Counted from the first letter of the stretch, positions 1 through 9,261 are shown. The stretch is DNA of 64,000 nucleotides from Ralstonia sp. TCR112 (GCF_007997035.1 NZ_VOSS01000029.1:24911-88910), one strand, 5' to 3'. Made by a program: numbers and translations. Notes: generated by a model from the sequence alone, not told the origin.

Positions 1-1
1 T

Positions 2-1672
2 CACCACGCCGCGCGCTGCACCTACCCCGCCCTGCAAACCCAGCCGACGTTCTGGACGCGCGGCAACACGCGCGAGGTGTTCCCCTCGCCGCTGTCGGCC
101 ATCGACTGGTCGCTGTACGGCCATGCGGCCAACCGGATGCTGACGCTGGCGTACTCGCTGGCGGGCTACGCGCTGCTGCCGGGCCTGGAGCGCGCCAGGC
201 TCTTCGGCGGCCACGTGTATCTCGATGTTTCGTTGATGCAGTGGGAGGCGTTTGACGCGTTCGGCATTGCGCCCGATGCCATCAACCGCATGCTGGGCGG
301 CACGCAGCCCGAGATTGCGCTGCCCCGCACCACATGGCCGCAGCGGCTGGCGCGCGGCGCGCGGCTCGTGCGATATCTACTGAAAGCAGGCGCGGCACGC
401 CGCCATGCGCAGAGCGATCTGAACCGGGCCCGCAAGCAAGCCGCGCAATGGCGCGAAGACGCATGGCCCGAAACAACCGCCGAGCTGGCCACCTGCCTGC
501 GCGAGCGCTTCAACATTACCCGCCGCGCAGACAGCCTGTTCTTCCTGCAGGGCTCGGCGGGCGGCGCCGTTTCGGGGCTGGTTGACGTGATCGAAAAACA
601 GTGCCCCGGCGAGGGCCACGCGCTGGCCGCCGCGCTCATGGCCGGTGCAGAACCCAGCGTCACCGCGCAGCAGAGCTACGACCTGATGGCGCTGGCACAA
701 ACGGCCGCCGCCGACATCGAAGCGCTCCCCTGGCTTCGCGCCGAGAAGCGTATCGGCGCGCAATGGGCGCAGCAGCTGCCGCCGCACAGCCCGTTCCGCC
801 AGCATTTCAGTGCGTTTCTGGAGCGCTACGGCCATCGCGCCATTGAAGAAAGCTACTTCCGCCACCCGCGCTGGCGCGAGCAGCCGGACTACTTGCTGGA
901 CCTCGTGGCCGGACTGATCGGCAGCGATGCGCGCGCCGTGCGGCAACGGCAGCAGGCGGCGTCTGAGCGCGCGTGGGCGCGCCTGCCGTTCTGGCTGCGA
1001 CCGATCGTGCGCGGCATGCTCAAGAGCGCCGTGCGCGACAGCAACCAACGCGAAGCGGCACGCAGCGCGCTGGTGGCGTATCTGGAGGCGTTGCGCACCG
1101 GCCTGCTGAAGCTGGCTGACAGGCTGACCGGCGACGAAGGGCTCGATGCGCCCGAAGACATCTTCAACCTGACGCTGGACGAATGCGTGGCCGCGGGCAC
1201 CGGCGCGTTGCCGCTGCGCTTTGCCGCCCAGCGTGCGCGCGCACGCCGCCAGCAGTTGAGCGATTGGGCCGCCCGGCAGGAGCCGGACATCGTTACCGAA
1301 CATGGCGAGGCGGCGGTCGCGGCCGCTGCGCCAATCGCCCTGGCCGGAGATACCTGGACCGGCACCGCCGTCGGCGCAGGCTCGGCACAGGGGCTGGCAC
1401 GGCTGGTCGACCACGCTGCCGCCGGCACGGCGTTGCAAGCGGGCGACATCCTGGTCGCGCCTAGCACCGATCCGGCGTGGACGCCGCTGTTCCTGAAGGC
1501 CGGCGCGCTCGTCATGGAAACCGGCGGCTACCTGTCGCACGGCGCCATCGTGGCGCGCGAGTTCGGGATTCCGGCGGTGGTGAACCTGCCGGGCATCCGG
1601 GCCCGGTTGAAAGACGGCGAGACGATCCGCGTGGATGGCAACGCCGGCACGGTCAGCAAAGTGGCCGGTTAG
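2..1672 (+). CDS. PEP-utilising enzyme, C-terminal part (5' end outside window)
   Basis: The reading frame is open from the first bases of the window, so the start lies upstream and only the central and C-terminal parts (about 556 residues) are seen. The opening segment (FWTRGNTREVFPSPLS) resembles the central region of PEP synthase or rifampicin-phosphotransferase-like proteins. The last 90 residues are the PEP-utilising mobile domain, with the phosphorylatable histidine in GGYLSHGAIVAREFGIPAVV. Such enzymes move a phosphoryl group between ATP, the swivelling histidine and a substrate. The ATP-grasp domain expected upstream is not visible, and the substrate cannot be inferred. The domain call is firm and the exact function is unknown. 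Confidence 0.8.
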   Translation, partial: HHAARCTYPALQTQPTFWTRGNTREVFPSPLSAIDWSLYGHAANRMLTLAYSLAGYALLPGLERARLFGGHVYLDVSLMQWEAFDAFGIAPDAINRMLGGTQPEIALPRTTWPQRLARGARLVRYLLKAGAARRHAQSDLNRARKQAAQWREDAWPETTAELATCLRERFNITRRADSLFFLQGSAGGAVSGLVDVIEKQCPGEGHALAAALMAGAEPSVTAQQSYDLMALAQTAAADIEALPWLRAEKRIGAQWAQQLPPHSPFRQHFSAFLERYGHRAIEESYFRHPRWREQPDYLLDLVAGLIGSDARAVRQRQQAASERAWARLPFWLRPIVRGMLKSAVRDSNQREAARSALVAYLEALRTGLLKLADRLTGDEGLDAPEDIFNLTLDECVAAGTGALPLRFAAQRARARRQQLSDWAARQEPDIVTEHGEAAVAAAAPIALAGDTWTGTAVGAGSAQGLARLVDHAAAGTALQAGDILVAPSTDPAWTPLFLKAGALVMETGGYLSHGAIVAREFGIPAVVNLPGIRARLKDGETIRVDGNAGTVSKVAG

Positions 1673-1744
1673 CCACCCACATGTGGTCACGAGGCGACAC
1701 TGGTAAATGCGGTTTGCTGCGCCGCAATATTCGGACTAACATTC

Positions 1745-1770
1745 GGGTATTCCCTACTAGGGTTATCCCT
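1745..1770 (+). promoter_or_regulatory. paired short inverted repeats upstream of a small gene
   Basis: GGGTATTCCC (1745-1754) and AGGGTTATCCCT (1759-1770) lie 26 bp before the start codon of the 48-aa gene. Both are small inverted repeats built on GGG and CCC. They could be an operator or part of a promoter; I do not know the regulator. Confidence 0.3.
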
Positions 1771-1795
1771 AAATCAGTCCTCAGAAGGAATCGCC

Positions 1796-1942
1796 ATGAA
1801 CACCGTCGCTCTCAAAGCCGCCCGCACCTCGCGTTTCGCCCGTTTCTGGCAAATCGTGCGCCGTGAAGCCAGCCGCGCCGTCGCGCTGCACGTGGAAAGC
1901 TGCGGCATGATGGCCGAGCTGTATCGCCGTTCGGGCCACTAA
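1796..1942 (+). CDS. small hypothetical protein, 48 aa
   Basis: This is a short basic protein (MNTVALKAARTSRFARFWQI...ELYRRSGH) with a good ribosome-binding site (AGAAGGAA, 5 bp before ATG) and a TAA stop. It has no signal peptide or clear transmembrane segment; the pattern fits an amphipathic helix. I do not recognise the family. It stands alone between the PEP-utilising enzyme and the convergent piuC, behind its own inverted-repeat region. The ribosome-binding site and base composition support a real gene. Confidence 0.6.
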   Translation: MNTVALKAARTSRFARFWQIVRREASRAVALHVESCGMMAELYRRSGH

Positions 1943-2012
1943 GCTCAGTCAGCCCAATCGCACGGCGCTCATGAACGTTGCGCCGGGCCATCCCAGGTGC
2001 GGTGCGCTCAGA

Positions 2013-2699
2013 TCACGTCTCGCTCCACTGCCGCATCAGGTTGTGATACACGCCGATCAGCGTGCGACGCGCGGTGGCATCGGCGTCGGTCTGGTTGAGC
2101 GTCTGGATGGCGTTGTCCAGGTCGAACAGCATGGCGCGCTGCGCGTCGTCGCGAATCAGGCTCTGGATCCAGAAGAAACTCGCTACGCGCACTCCGCGCG
2201 TGATGGGCGTGACCTGATGCAGGCTCGTTGCCGGATAGACGACCAGGTCGCCGGCATTGAGCTTGACGCTGTGCATGCCATAGGTGTCTTCGATCTGCAG
2301 TTCACCGCCGTCGTAGCTGGCGGGGTCTGACAGAAACAGCGTGGCCGAGATATCGGTACGCAGCTTTGTGCCGTTGTGCGGGTGGATGCGCACGCTGCCA
2401 TCGACGTGCGCGCCGAAAGTCATGCCCTCGCCGTAGCGGTTGAACATCGGCGGGTACACCACGTTGGGCAACGCCGCGCTGATGAAGCGCGGGTGCCGCT
2501 CCAGCACGCTCAGGATGAGCTGCTGGCACTGCAGGGCCACTTCCGCGCCCTCGTCGATCTGCTGGTTGACCTTGACCGGCGCCCCCGAATATCCGGCCGA
2601 CACGCGGCCATCCACCCAGGCGTCGCCCGCGTTGTCGAGCAGATCGCGCAGCGCAGCCACCTGCGCGGCGTTGAATACGTTCGGAATGCAGACCAGCAT
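2013..2699 (-). CDS. piuC: PKHD-type Fe(II)/2-oxoglutarate hydroxylase PiuC
   Basis: A 228-residue Fe(II)- and 2-oxoglutarate-dependent dioxygenase of the PiuC/YbiX family. The metal triad is visible as HVD in FGAHVDGSVR and the distal histidine in ATSLHQVTP, with the co-substrate arginine in TRGVRVASFF. The start was placed at MLVCIPNVF, which matches family length. An earlier ATG overlaps the receptor stop codon (TAATG at 2745-2749) and would add 16 residues. PiuC typically sits beside a catecholate siderophore receptor, as here. It is probably cotranscribed with the receptor and iron-repressed. Its physiological substrate is not established. Confidence 0.88.
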   Translation of the reverse strand: MLVCIPNVFNAAQVAALRDLLDNAGDAWVDGRVSAGYSGAPVKVNQQIDEGAEVALQCQQLILSVLERHPRFISAALPNVVYPPMFNRYGEGMTFGAHVDGSVRIHPHNGTKLRTDISATLFLSDPASYDGGELQIEDTYGMHSVKLNAGDLVVYPATSLHQVTPITRGVRVASFFWIQSLIRDDAQRAMLFDLDNAIQTLNQTDADATARRTLIGVYHNLMRQWSET

Positions 2700-2746
2700 G
2701 GCGCTCGAAGGAAAAGGGATGCAGCCGAGGGCCCATCCCCCAGCCA

Positions 2747-4975
2747 TTACATCCGATACACCACCGACAGCATCGCCGCACGGCCGGTGCCCGGCACGGC
2801 GCGGCCGCCATCGGACGGAATCAGCGCATCGTAATACGTCTTGTTGAACACGTTGAACAGGTTCAGACGCACGTCGTATTTGGGTTGGTGGTAGGCCAGC
2901 ATCGCATCCCAGCGCACGAAGCCGCCCACCTGCACCGTGTCGGTGTTGTTGGCGTAGCGCTGCGACATGTAGAACGCGCCTGCGCCCACTTCCCAGTTCG
3001 GCAGGAAGGCGTAGCTCGTCCACACCGTCGCGGCGTGCTTGGGCGTGTTGGCCGGCGTCATGCCGTGCGTGCCCGCGGCGATGCCGTTGACGATCTGCGC
3101 ATCCAGGTACGTATAGCCCGCGAAGATCTGCAGCTTGTCGGTGACGTGGCCCGTCGCACCCAGGCGCGCACCGCGCACGCGGATCTTGCCCGCCGAGGTG
3201 TACGTCGTGCTGTCGATCTGCGTGCGGGCGTTGTCCTTGGTGATCTGGAACAGCGCCGAGCTGACCGACAGGTCGCCGTTGAGCAGATCCCACTTGCCGC
3301 CGGCCTCGTACGACTTGTTCTTCTCCGGGTCCAGCCCCTGCTGGCCCGTGGTGCCGACGAGTTGTTCCAATGACGGGTTGAACGACGTGCCGTACGAGAC
3401 GTAGTACGACTGCCAGTCCGTCGGCTGCCAGATGCCGCCCAGGCGCGTGCTGACAAAGTTCACGGTCTGCTGCGCGTACGGCAGCGCGGTGATCTTGGCC
3501 GACGCCGGCGTGTTCGCCGAATTCAGCGAGTTCGAAATGCTCGCGATGTAGCGGTCATAGCGCAGGCCGGCGACAGCCTTCCATTGCTTGTTGAATTCGA
3601 TCGAATCGTTGAAGTACGCCGCGACCGTGTTGGCCGAGCCGCCCTGCAGGTTGCCCAGGCTCGACGGCGTGCTCGCCGGCGACGTGGTGTAGCTCGGGCT
3701 GACCAGCGGCTCGCACGAGACAAAGCCGCTCGTCATGCTCGACTGCGCCAGCGGCGTGCCGTTGCACGAACCGTTGCGATAGTAATTCTGGTTGTCGTAG
3801 CCGTCGTGGCCGAACTCGGTGCCGACCAGCAGCGTGTGCTTGACCGAACCCGTATCGAATTTGGCCGTCAGCTCGGTCTGGTTGAACAACGAGTAGTCAC
3901 GGATGCGGCGGTCATGGCTTTGCAGGCGCACCGACAGCGCCGAAAGCGGCAGATTGCTGTTGGTCAGCGCCGTGAACACGCCCGACGAATTGACCGTACC
4001 CACCGCGTTGGGCGCTGTCTCGCGCGCGTCGGTCTGCACGTAGTTGAACTGCGTCTGGTTGCGCAGCCGCAGGTTGGGCGAGAACTTGTGATCGATGTTG
4101 GCCGAGAACGACGCCACGTCCTGCGTGGTGCGGTCGTCGGTGTAGCCGTAGTACGTCTTGGGGCTGACGTTGACCGGGTGGCCGTTGAGGTTCGGCAGGC
4201 CGTAATCCGGCATGTCGCGGTTGTGCTGCAGCAGCGCGGACAGCGTCACCTCGGTCGGTGTGCCGATGCCGAAACGCCACGACGGCGCGATGCCGAAATC
4301 CTGCGCGGTCATCTCGTCGCGCGTGCTCGTCTTGCCGTTCTGCGCCATCGCGGCGATGCGGAAGGCCGAAGTGTCCGACGTCGGCGTGTTGACGTCGGCG
4401 GTGGCACGCACCAGGCCGTTGGTGGTGACCGAACCGGTGATTTCCGTCGCGGCCTTCAGCTTCGGCTTCTTCGTCACCTGGTTGATGACACCGCCCGTCG
4501 AACCGCGGCCGAACAGCATCGACGACGGGCCCATCAGCACTTCCACCGAATCGAGGGCGAACAGGTCGCGGTAGTACTGGCCGCGATCCCGGAAGCCGTC
4601 GAGGTAGATGTCGGTACGCGCAGAGAAACCGTTCAGGTTGATGTTGTTGCCGATCTGCCCGCCTTCGGCCGCACCGATGGTGATGCCCGGCACGTTGCGC
4701 AACGCATCGGCCAGCGAGCTGCCGCCTTGCGCGTCGGTCAGCGCCTTGGGCACGACCGTCACCGATTGCGGCACATCGCGCAGGTTCTCGGGCAGCTTGG
4801 AAATGGAGCTTTTGGCGGCGTTGTAGTCGTCGCGCGGGGCGGCGCCCTTTACAACGGCTTCCGGCAACGTGGCGGTGGTGGGTGCCTGCGCAAGCGTGGC
4901 TTGCTGGGCAAGTGCGACGGTGGGCGTGGCAAACAGGGCCAACAGGGCGCTGGCGACGGGCGTGCGGCGGTTCAT
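2747..4975 (-). CDS. TonB-dependent siderophore receptor (Fiu/PiuA type)
   Basis: A 742-residue outer-membrane receptor. It has a signal peptide (ALLALFATPTVALAQQ), a plug domain with DVPQSVTVV, DALRNVPGI and the GRGSTGGVINQVTKKP motif near residue 170, and a C-terminal beta-barrel ending in an aromatic-rich strand (AAMLSVVYRM). It imports a ferric siderophore, probably a catecholate, using TonB energy. The ATG at 4975 is preceded by GGAG. The following piuC overlaps by one base or starts 47 bp later. A Fur-like site lies about 110 bp upstream. Ligand specificity is inferred from the PiuC pairing only. Confidence 0.9.
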   Translation of the reverse strand: MNRRTPVASALLALFATPTVALAQQATLAQAPTTATLPEAVVKGAAPRDDYNAAKSSISKLPENLRDVPQSVTVVPKALTDAQGGSSLADALRNVPGITIGAAEGGQIGNNINLNGFSARTDIYLDGFRDRGQYYRDLFALDSVEVLMGPSSMLFGRGSTGGVINQVTKKPKLKAATEITGSVTTNGLVRATADVNTPTSDTSAFRIAAMAQNGKTSTRDEMTAQDFGIAPSWRFGIGTPTEVTLSALLQHNRDMPDYGLPNLNGHPVNVSPKTYYGYTDDRTTQDVASFSANIDHKFSPNLRLRNQTQFNYVQTDARETAPNAVGTVNSSGVFTALTNSNLPLSALSVRLQSHDRRIRDYSLFNQTELTAKFDTGSVKHTLLVGTEFGHDGYDNQNYYRNGSCNGTPLAQSSMTSGFVSCEPLVSPSYTTSPASTPSSLGNLQGGSANTVAAYFNDSIEFNKQWKAVAGLRYDRYIASISNSLNSANTPASAKITALPYAQQTVNFVSTRLGGIWQPTDWQSYYVSYGTSFNPSLEQLVGTTGQQGLDPEKNKSYEAGGKWDLLNGDLSVSSALFQITKDNARTQIDSTTYTSAGKIRVRGARLGATGHVTDKLQIFAGYTYLDAQIVNGIAAGTHGMTPANTPKHAATVWTSYAFLPNWEVGAGAFYMSQRYANNTDTVQVGGFVRWDAMLAYHQPKYDVRLNLFNVFNKTYYDALIPSDGGRAVPGTGRAAMLSVVYRM

Positions 4976-5083
4976 TGCGTGGTTTCTCCGACGGCGCTCT
5001 TCTGTTGAGTGCCAGCCGCTCCGGAACGCCCTCCTGCGCCCGTGCCGCCGTGCACGAGAGCGCACTACGTATTGCGGACGCAA

Positions 5084-5104
5084 ATATAAATGATAACGAT
5101 TCGC
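5084..5104 (-). promoter_or_regulatory. candidate Fur box upstream of the siderophore receptor
   Basis: AATGATAACGATTCGC within this AT-rich stretch matches the Fur consensus AATGATAATCATTATC at 12 of 16 positions. It sits in the promoter region of the receptor-piuC pair. By eye only; no score was computed. Confidence 0.5.
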
Positions 5105-5253
5105 AACAGCAACAAATTGTCGCAATCCCTCCAAAAAGTTCCCGAAAAGGCACACGAAAAAGCAATCTAACGATCGCTTTCGCTTCTATTTAGCTGACAA
5201 GGCAAGCTTGTCGCGTCGGAACATTTATGACGGGGTGATCGATCAGCGTTAAA

Positions 5254-5270
5254 GCGTACCTATTTCTGCG
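5254..5270 (+). repeat. isolated iteron-like element at the clcB stop codon
   Basis: GCGTACCTATTTCTGCG matches the origin element (CGTACCCGTTTCTGCG) with two substitutions. It is the leftmost copy found and supplies the last sense codons and the TAG stop of the chloride channel gene on the minus strand. Confidence 0.6.
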
Positions 5271-6663
5271 TGCCGTCTGATGGCGCTGGAAGGTGCGCGG
5301 CATCGTCGCCCGTGTCCTCGCGATTGCGCGCCAGCGCACGCGCATACACGGACGGCGCGCCCGCTGCATGGGCCGTCACATAGCCGGTAATGCACGCCAG
5401 CATGAGTGGCAGCACCACCTGATACGACAGCGTCATCTCGAAGATCATCAGGATCGACATGAGCGGCGCGTGCGTGGTGGCGGCCAGCAGCGCGCCCATG
5501 CCAACCACCGCGTAACTGACCGGCACCGGCGCCGCATCCGGCAGCAGCGCGTGCATGCCTGTGCCATACAGCAAACCTAATGCGGCGCCGCAGAACAGCG
5601 TGGGCGTAAACACACCGCCGACGGCGCCCGACCCTGCGCTCGACGCCGTCGCCACCACCTTGCAGATCAGCACCAGCGCCACCGTCTGCCACAGCCACGG
5701 CTCGTGCAGGAACGCGTTGACCACGCTGTAGCCGTTACCCCAGACCTCGGGCACGCCCGTGGAAAGCGCACCGACGATCAACCCGCCGGCAGCCAACCGC
5801 AACGTGAGCGGCAGCTTGGTGCGTGCAAACGCATCGCGCGCGCGGTCGATCAAACCGAGCAGCAGCGGCCCCGCCATCCCCGCGGCCAGACCCAGGCCCA
5901 GATACGTCAGCACTTCCCAGCCGGAAACGAAATCGAAGTGGGGCATCTCGTAGACGGCCCCGTAGCCGAAGAATTGGCGCACGACGATATCGGCGGTGAC
6001 CGCCGCCACGAGCAGCGGCCCGAGCGTCGCCGTGGTGATGACACCAAACACGATTTCGCAGACGAACACGGCGCCCGAGATGGGCGCGTTGTAGGCAGAC
6101 GTGATACCGGCAGCCGCACCGCATGCGACCAGCAGGCGCAATTGCTCGACGGGCACGGCGGTCCAGTGCCGCAGCACACGGCCGACCAGCGAGCCGCACA
6201 TTGCGGCCAGCTGCACCATCGGCCCTTCGCGCCCGATCGATGCGCCGCTGGCCACCGAGCACAACGACGACGCGCTGCGTACCAGACTCTGCCGCGCGCT
6301 GAGCACGCCATCGCCCACGGCAATGGCCTCCATATAGTCTTCGGAGCCTTTTCGCGGAATCCACTTGAGGCCCACCTGCAAGGTGATGCCGGCCAGCAGT
6401 CCACCCACCGTCGGCACCAGCAGGCGCGCCCACCACGGCAGCGCCCGCGCCGTGGCCACCAAACCTTGGTCCGTACCCGAAAGCCACCATTGCAGTTGAC
6501 GCAGGCATTCGCGAAACAGGATCGTCGACAAGGCGCCCGCGCAGCCGATGACCCCGGCAATCACGAACACCAGATGCTCGCGACCAAACGGCAGTCGGGC
6601 AATCGCGCGCCGCCACCATGGCTGGCGCGGCACATCAGGTTGAGGCGGCGGCGTGTCGGTCAT
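5260..6663 (-). CDS. clcB: ClC-family voltage-gated chloride channel (ClcB-like)
   Basis: A 467-residue ClC protein. It carries the selectivity motifs in order: GREGP (GASIGREGPMVQ, near residue 147), the region following it (AAAGITSAYNAPISGAVF), and GGVFTP (near residue 358), with multiple hydrophobic helices throughout. Family members are Cl-/H+ antiporters or chloride channels of the inner membrane, linked to acid resistance. The C-terminal tail is short and has no CBS domains. The stop codon lies inside an iteron-like element. The assignment to ClcB rather than ClcA rests on general resemblance. Confidence 0.88.
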   Translation of the reverse strand: MTDTPPPQPDVPRQPWWRRAIARLPFGREHLVFVIAGVIGCAGALSTILFRECLRQLQWWLSGTDQGLVATARALPWWARLLVPTVGGLLAGITLQVGLKWIPRKGSEDYMEAIAVGDGVLSARQSLVRSASSLCSVASGASIGREGPMVQLAAMCGSLVGRVLRHWTAVPVEQLRLLVACGAAAGITSAYNAPISGAVFVCEIVFGVITTATLGPLLVAAVTADIVVRQFFGYGAVYEMPHFDFVSGWEVLTYLGLGLAAGMAGPLLLGLIDRARDAFARTKLPLTLRLAAGGLIVGALSTGVPEVWGNGYSVVNAFLHEPWLWQTVALVLICKVVATASSAGSGAVGGVFTPTLFCGAALGLLYGTGMHALLPDAAPVPVSYAVVGMGALLAATTHAPLMSILMIFEMTLSYQVVLPLMLACITGYVTAHAAGAPSVYARALARNREDTGDDAAHLPAPSDGTQK

Positions 6664-6715
6664 GTCGATTCGCGCAAGGACAGGTCGACATGATAGCGAC
6701 GGCGCCGCGGCCGTT

Positions 6716-7033
6716 TTAAGTCGATGTCGCGACCACGGCGTCTGGCAACCACGCCTGCGGTGTGTCTGCGCTGCGACGATTCGGGCCCCACGTAATGACG
6801 CGCGCCTGCACGAGGTTTTCGATCACGAAAGGGTCGCGCGCGACGATGGCGTCGATCTCTTCACGGGATTCGGCACGCGCAAGGATCCCGCCGCCCTCAC
6901 GCGGGAAGAACGGCCCCGACATCAGGAAGTGGCCGCTCGCATAGTGGGCGTCCAGATGCTCGCGGTGCGCAGGCAGCACACGATCAAGTGCTTCGAGCGG
7001 TGCGGTGTAGTTGAAAAGAATCAGGTACAGCAT
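6716..7033 (-). CDS. YciI family protein
   Basis: A 105-residue protein of the YciI fold (MLYLILFNYTAPLEALDRVLPAHREHLDAHYASGHFLMSG begins it, split here only by family features). Conserved elements are the early histidine in HREHLD, the SGPF turn and an acidic DPFV segment. The start at 7033 follows AAGGAG by 8 bp. YciI-like domains are ferredoxin-like folds, some with hydrolase activity; the role here is unknown. Its promoter region contains an iteron-like copy, and it runs in the same direction as the oxidoreductase gene. Confidence 0.8.
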   Translation of the reverse strand: MLYLILFNYTAPLEALDRVLPAHREHLDAHYASGHFLMSGPFFPREGGGILARAESREEIDAIVARDPFVIENLVQARVITWGPNRRSADTPQAWLPDAVVATST

Positions 7034-7111
7034 GCGATGGCTCCTTATGGGATGAGGTAACACCTTCGAAACGCGAGACCCGGCAGCGTGAAACAACCAC
7101 GCTCAGTGTCC

Positions 7112-7129
7112 CGCAGAAATGGGTACGCT
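7112..7129 (-). repeat. isolated iteron-like element
   Basis: CGCAGAAATGGGTACGCT, the reverse complement of AGCGTACCCATTTCTGCG, in the gap between the YciI gene and the 3' end of the oxidoreductase gene. One base differs from the commonest origin form. Confidence 0.75.
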
Positions 7130-7161
7130 TTGCGCGGAAACCCTTTCGCCGCGCGGGGCTC

Positions 7162-8160
7162 TCAAGGGCGCAAGAGCAACGCCCCGACGGTCTGTCCGGC
7201 CTCCAGCGCGGTGTGTGCGGCAGCGGCGTCTTCGAGTGCATAGGTACCGCCAACCGGCACGCGCACACCATCGAGCATGCGTTGCAGCGCGGCCTGCGCA
7301 CCGGTCCGATAGTTCGACAGATCGGCCATGTATCGGATGACCCCCGGCCGCGCCAACGCAATGGATCGCGATGGCCCGAGCGCTGCAAGATCGACGGCAT
7401 TTGTCTGGGCGTTGCCGACATCGCCCGCCTGACCGATGCTCGCCACCATGCCGAAGGGCCGCGTCACCGCTAGCGAGGTCTGCAGCATGGCACCGCCGAT
7501 GCCGTCGATCACGTAGTCGACGCCTTCCCCGCCGGTGAGCTGGAGCACGGCTTCGCGCACATCTTGCTGGCGATGCAGCACGACGTGGTCCGCGCCGTGG
7601 CCGATGGCGATGGCGGCCTTGGCTTCGCTGCCCACCGTGCCGATCACGCGCGCCCCCTGACGTTTGGCCCACTGCACCAGCAACGCGCCCAGGCCACCGG
7701 CCGCTGCATGCACCAGCAGCGTATCGCCGGCGCGCACCTGCCGTACCCGCGTCAGCAGCATATGCGCGGTGATGCCGCGGACCAACGTGGCTGCCACGGT
7801 TTCGTCATCCAGCGCATCAGGCAAGGCAATCGCCCGCTCCGCGGGGATGTTGCGGTGGCTGGCGTAGCCGCCGGGCGCGCCGTTCATCAGGCCAGCCCAG
7901 GCCACGCGCTGGCCCACCACAAAGCCGCGCACCTCCGTACCCATCGCTTCCACCACGCCGACGCCCTCCACCCCGAGCACGGCCGGAAATGCCGGCACCG
8001 GATACAAGCCGGTCCGGTGATACACGTCGACAAAGTTCACGCCGATAGCCGTGTGCCGCACCGTCAACGCATTCGGCCCGGGCGGCGGCAACATCAGGTT
8101 GGCGGGCCGCAAACCCAATGCTGGTCCGGGTTCACGGAGTTGGATCACCTTGGCATGCAT
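7162..8160 (-). CDS. NADPH:quinone oxidoreductase (zeta-crystallin type)
   Basis: A 332-residue zinc-free medium-chain dehydrogenase/reductase. It has the N-terminal GroES-like domain (GVNFVDVYHRTGLYP, residues about 40-55) and a Rossmann segment with the NADPH-binding motif AAAGGLGALLVQWAK near residue 155. Zinc-ligand cysteines are absent, as expected for quinone reductases. It is cytosolic and likely reduces quinones or related alpha,beta-unsaturated carbonyls. It is divergent from a LysR gene 130 bp away, a usual arrangement for local regulation. Both flanking gaps carry iteron-like copies. Confidence 0.88.
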   Translation of the reverse strand: MHAKVIQLREPGPALGLRPANLMLPPPGPNALTVRHTAIGVNFVDVYHRTGLYPVPAFPAVLGVEGVGVVEAMGTEVRGFVVGQRVAWAGLMNGAPGGYASHRNIPAERAIALPDALDDETVAATLVRGITAHMLLTRVRQVRAGDTLLVHAAAGGLGALLVQWAKRQGARVIGTVGSEAKAAIAIGHGADHVVLHRQQDVREAVLQLTGGEGVDYVIDGIGGAMLQTSLAVTRPFGMVASIGQAGDVGNAQTNAVDLAALGPSRSIALARPGVIRYMADLSNYRTGAQAALQRMLDGVRVPVGGTYALEDAAAAHTALEAGQTVGALLLRP

Positions 8161-8172
8161 GGCAAATGTCCT

Positions 8173-8190
8173 CGCAGAAATGGGTACGCT
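8173..8190 (-). repeat. isolated iteron-like element
   Basis: CGCAGAAATGGGTACGCT lies 12 bp upstream of the oxidoreductase start codon, in the divergent promoter region shared with the LysR gene. It is identical to the copy at 7112. Confidence 0.75.
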
Positions 8191-8290
8191 TTTCGGTTTC
8201 GGTGGTGACGGGTATTGCGTTCGTCACGTTGTGAAACAAGCGTAATCCGTTCAGAATCACCCGGGAATTCACTAAAACCGATCAGCTTCT

Positions 8291-9238
8291 GTGCAAAAAA
8301 GCCCAGGTCGGCCAAAAAATGCGCGTGCCTTGGCGCGTGCGGCGGCGGCCGAACCTTCTTCTTCCTTGCAGTGGGATGACGTGCGCTACTTTCTCGTGCT
8401 CGCGCGCGAGGGCAGCTTGTCGGCTGCCGCGCGGCGACTGGCGGTAGAACACACCACGGTGGCGCGGCGCGCAGACGCACTGGAGCAATCGTTGGGCGTG
8501 CGCCTGTTCGACCGCCTGCCGCGCGGCTGGCGCCTGACCGCCGAAGGCAACGCGCTGGCCGAGCGCGCTGAGCGCATGGAACAGGAAGCGGCCGGCTTTG
8601 CACGTGCCGCAGCAGGAGCGGGCAGTTTGCGCGGGACGGTTCGCATCTCCGCGCCGCCCACGGTGGCCAGCCACATCATTGCGCCAAACTTGGCGACGCT
8701 GCGCCGTCAATGGCCCGGCATCGACCTCGTGCTGCTGGGCGAAAAGCGCAACGCCAACCTGATGGCACACGAAGCCGATCTGGCAGTGCGCTTGTCGCGT
8801 CCGACGTCATCGGCTCTGGCGACACGGCCGCTGGGCGACCTCGGCTACGGTCTGTACGCCACCGCAGAGGTGTTCGCTCGCCCCGAATCCGAATGGGAAT
8901 TCATCGGCTACGACGAAAACCTGCGTCACGTCCCGCAGCAGCGCTGGCTGGACAACTACGCGGGCGAACGTCGCGTGGTTTTACGCTGCAGCGATCTGGC
9001 CGCGATGCATCAGGCCGCACTGGCCGGACTGGGTGTCGCGGCGCTGCCGCACCTGCTTGGCGCTCCCGCAGAAACGGGTACGCTTTTACGCCGATTGCCC
9101 GTCGACGACCCGGCGTTGCATCGAGAAATCTGGTTGGTGATCCATCCCGACGTTCGACGATCACCGCGCGTGCGGGCCGTAGCCGACGCATTGATCGCGC
9201 TGTTCGAGGCACAGCGACACGTTTTGGCGGGGATTTGA
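8291..9238 (+). CDS. LysR-family transcriptional regulator
   Basis: A 315-residue LysR regulator with GTG start. The winged helix-turn-helix is at about residues 27-85 (WDDVRYFLVLAREGSLSAAA, HTTVARR), followed by the effector-binding domain (GTVRISAPPTVASHI). It is transcribed away from the quinone oxidoreductase and probably controls it. An unusual point is that an iteron-like copy lies in frame within the coding sequence (9067-9084) and is translated as AETGTL near residue 260. The inducer is unknown. Confidence 0.87.
   Translation: MQKSPGRPKNARALARAAAAEPSSSLQWDDVRYFLVLAREGSLSAAARRLAVEHTTVARRADALEQSLGVRLFDRLPRGWRLTAEGNALAERAERMEQEAAGFARAAAGAGSLRGTVRISAPPTVASHIIAPNLATLRRQWPGIDLVLLGEKRNANLMAHEADLAVRLSRPTSSALATRPLGDLGYGLYATAEVFARPESEWEFIGYDENLRHVPQQRWLDNYAGERRVVLRCSDLAAMHQAALAGLGVAALPHLLGAPAETGTLLRRLPVDDPALHREIWLVIHPDVRRSPRVRAVADALIALFEAQRHVLAGI
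9067..9084 (-). repeat. iteron-like element inside the LysR coding sequence
   Basis: CGCAGAAACGGGTACGCT, an exact match to the commonest origin form, is read in frame as AETGTL. The same hexapeptide is encoded by the copy inside the KfrA-like gene at 25184. Confidence 0.8.
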
Positions 9239-9243
9239 ACGTA

Positions 9244-9261
9244 CGCAGAAACGGGTACGCT
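9244..9261 (-). repeat. isolated iteron-like element after the LysR gene
   Basis: CGCAGAAACGGGTACGCT begins 6 bp after the LysR stop codon. The sequence is identical to the copy 177 bp upstream inside the gene. Confidence 0.8.
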
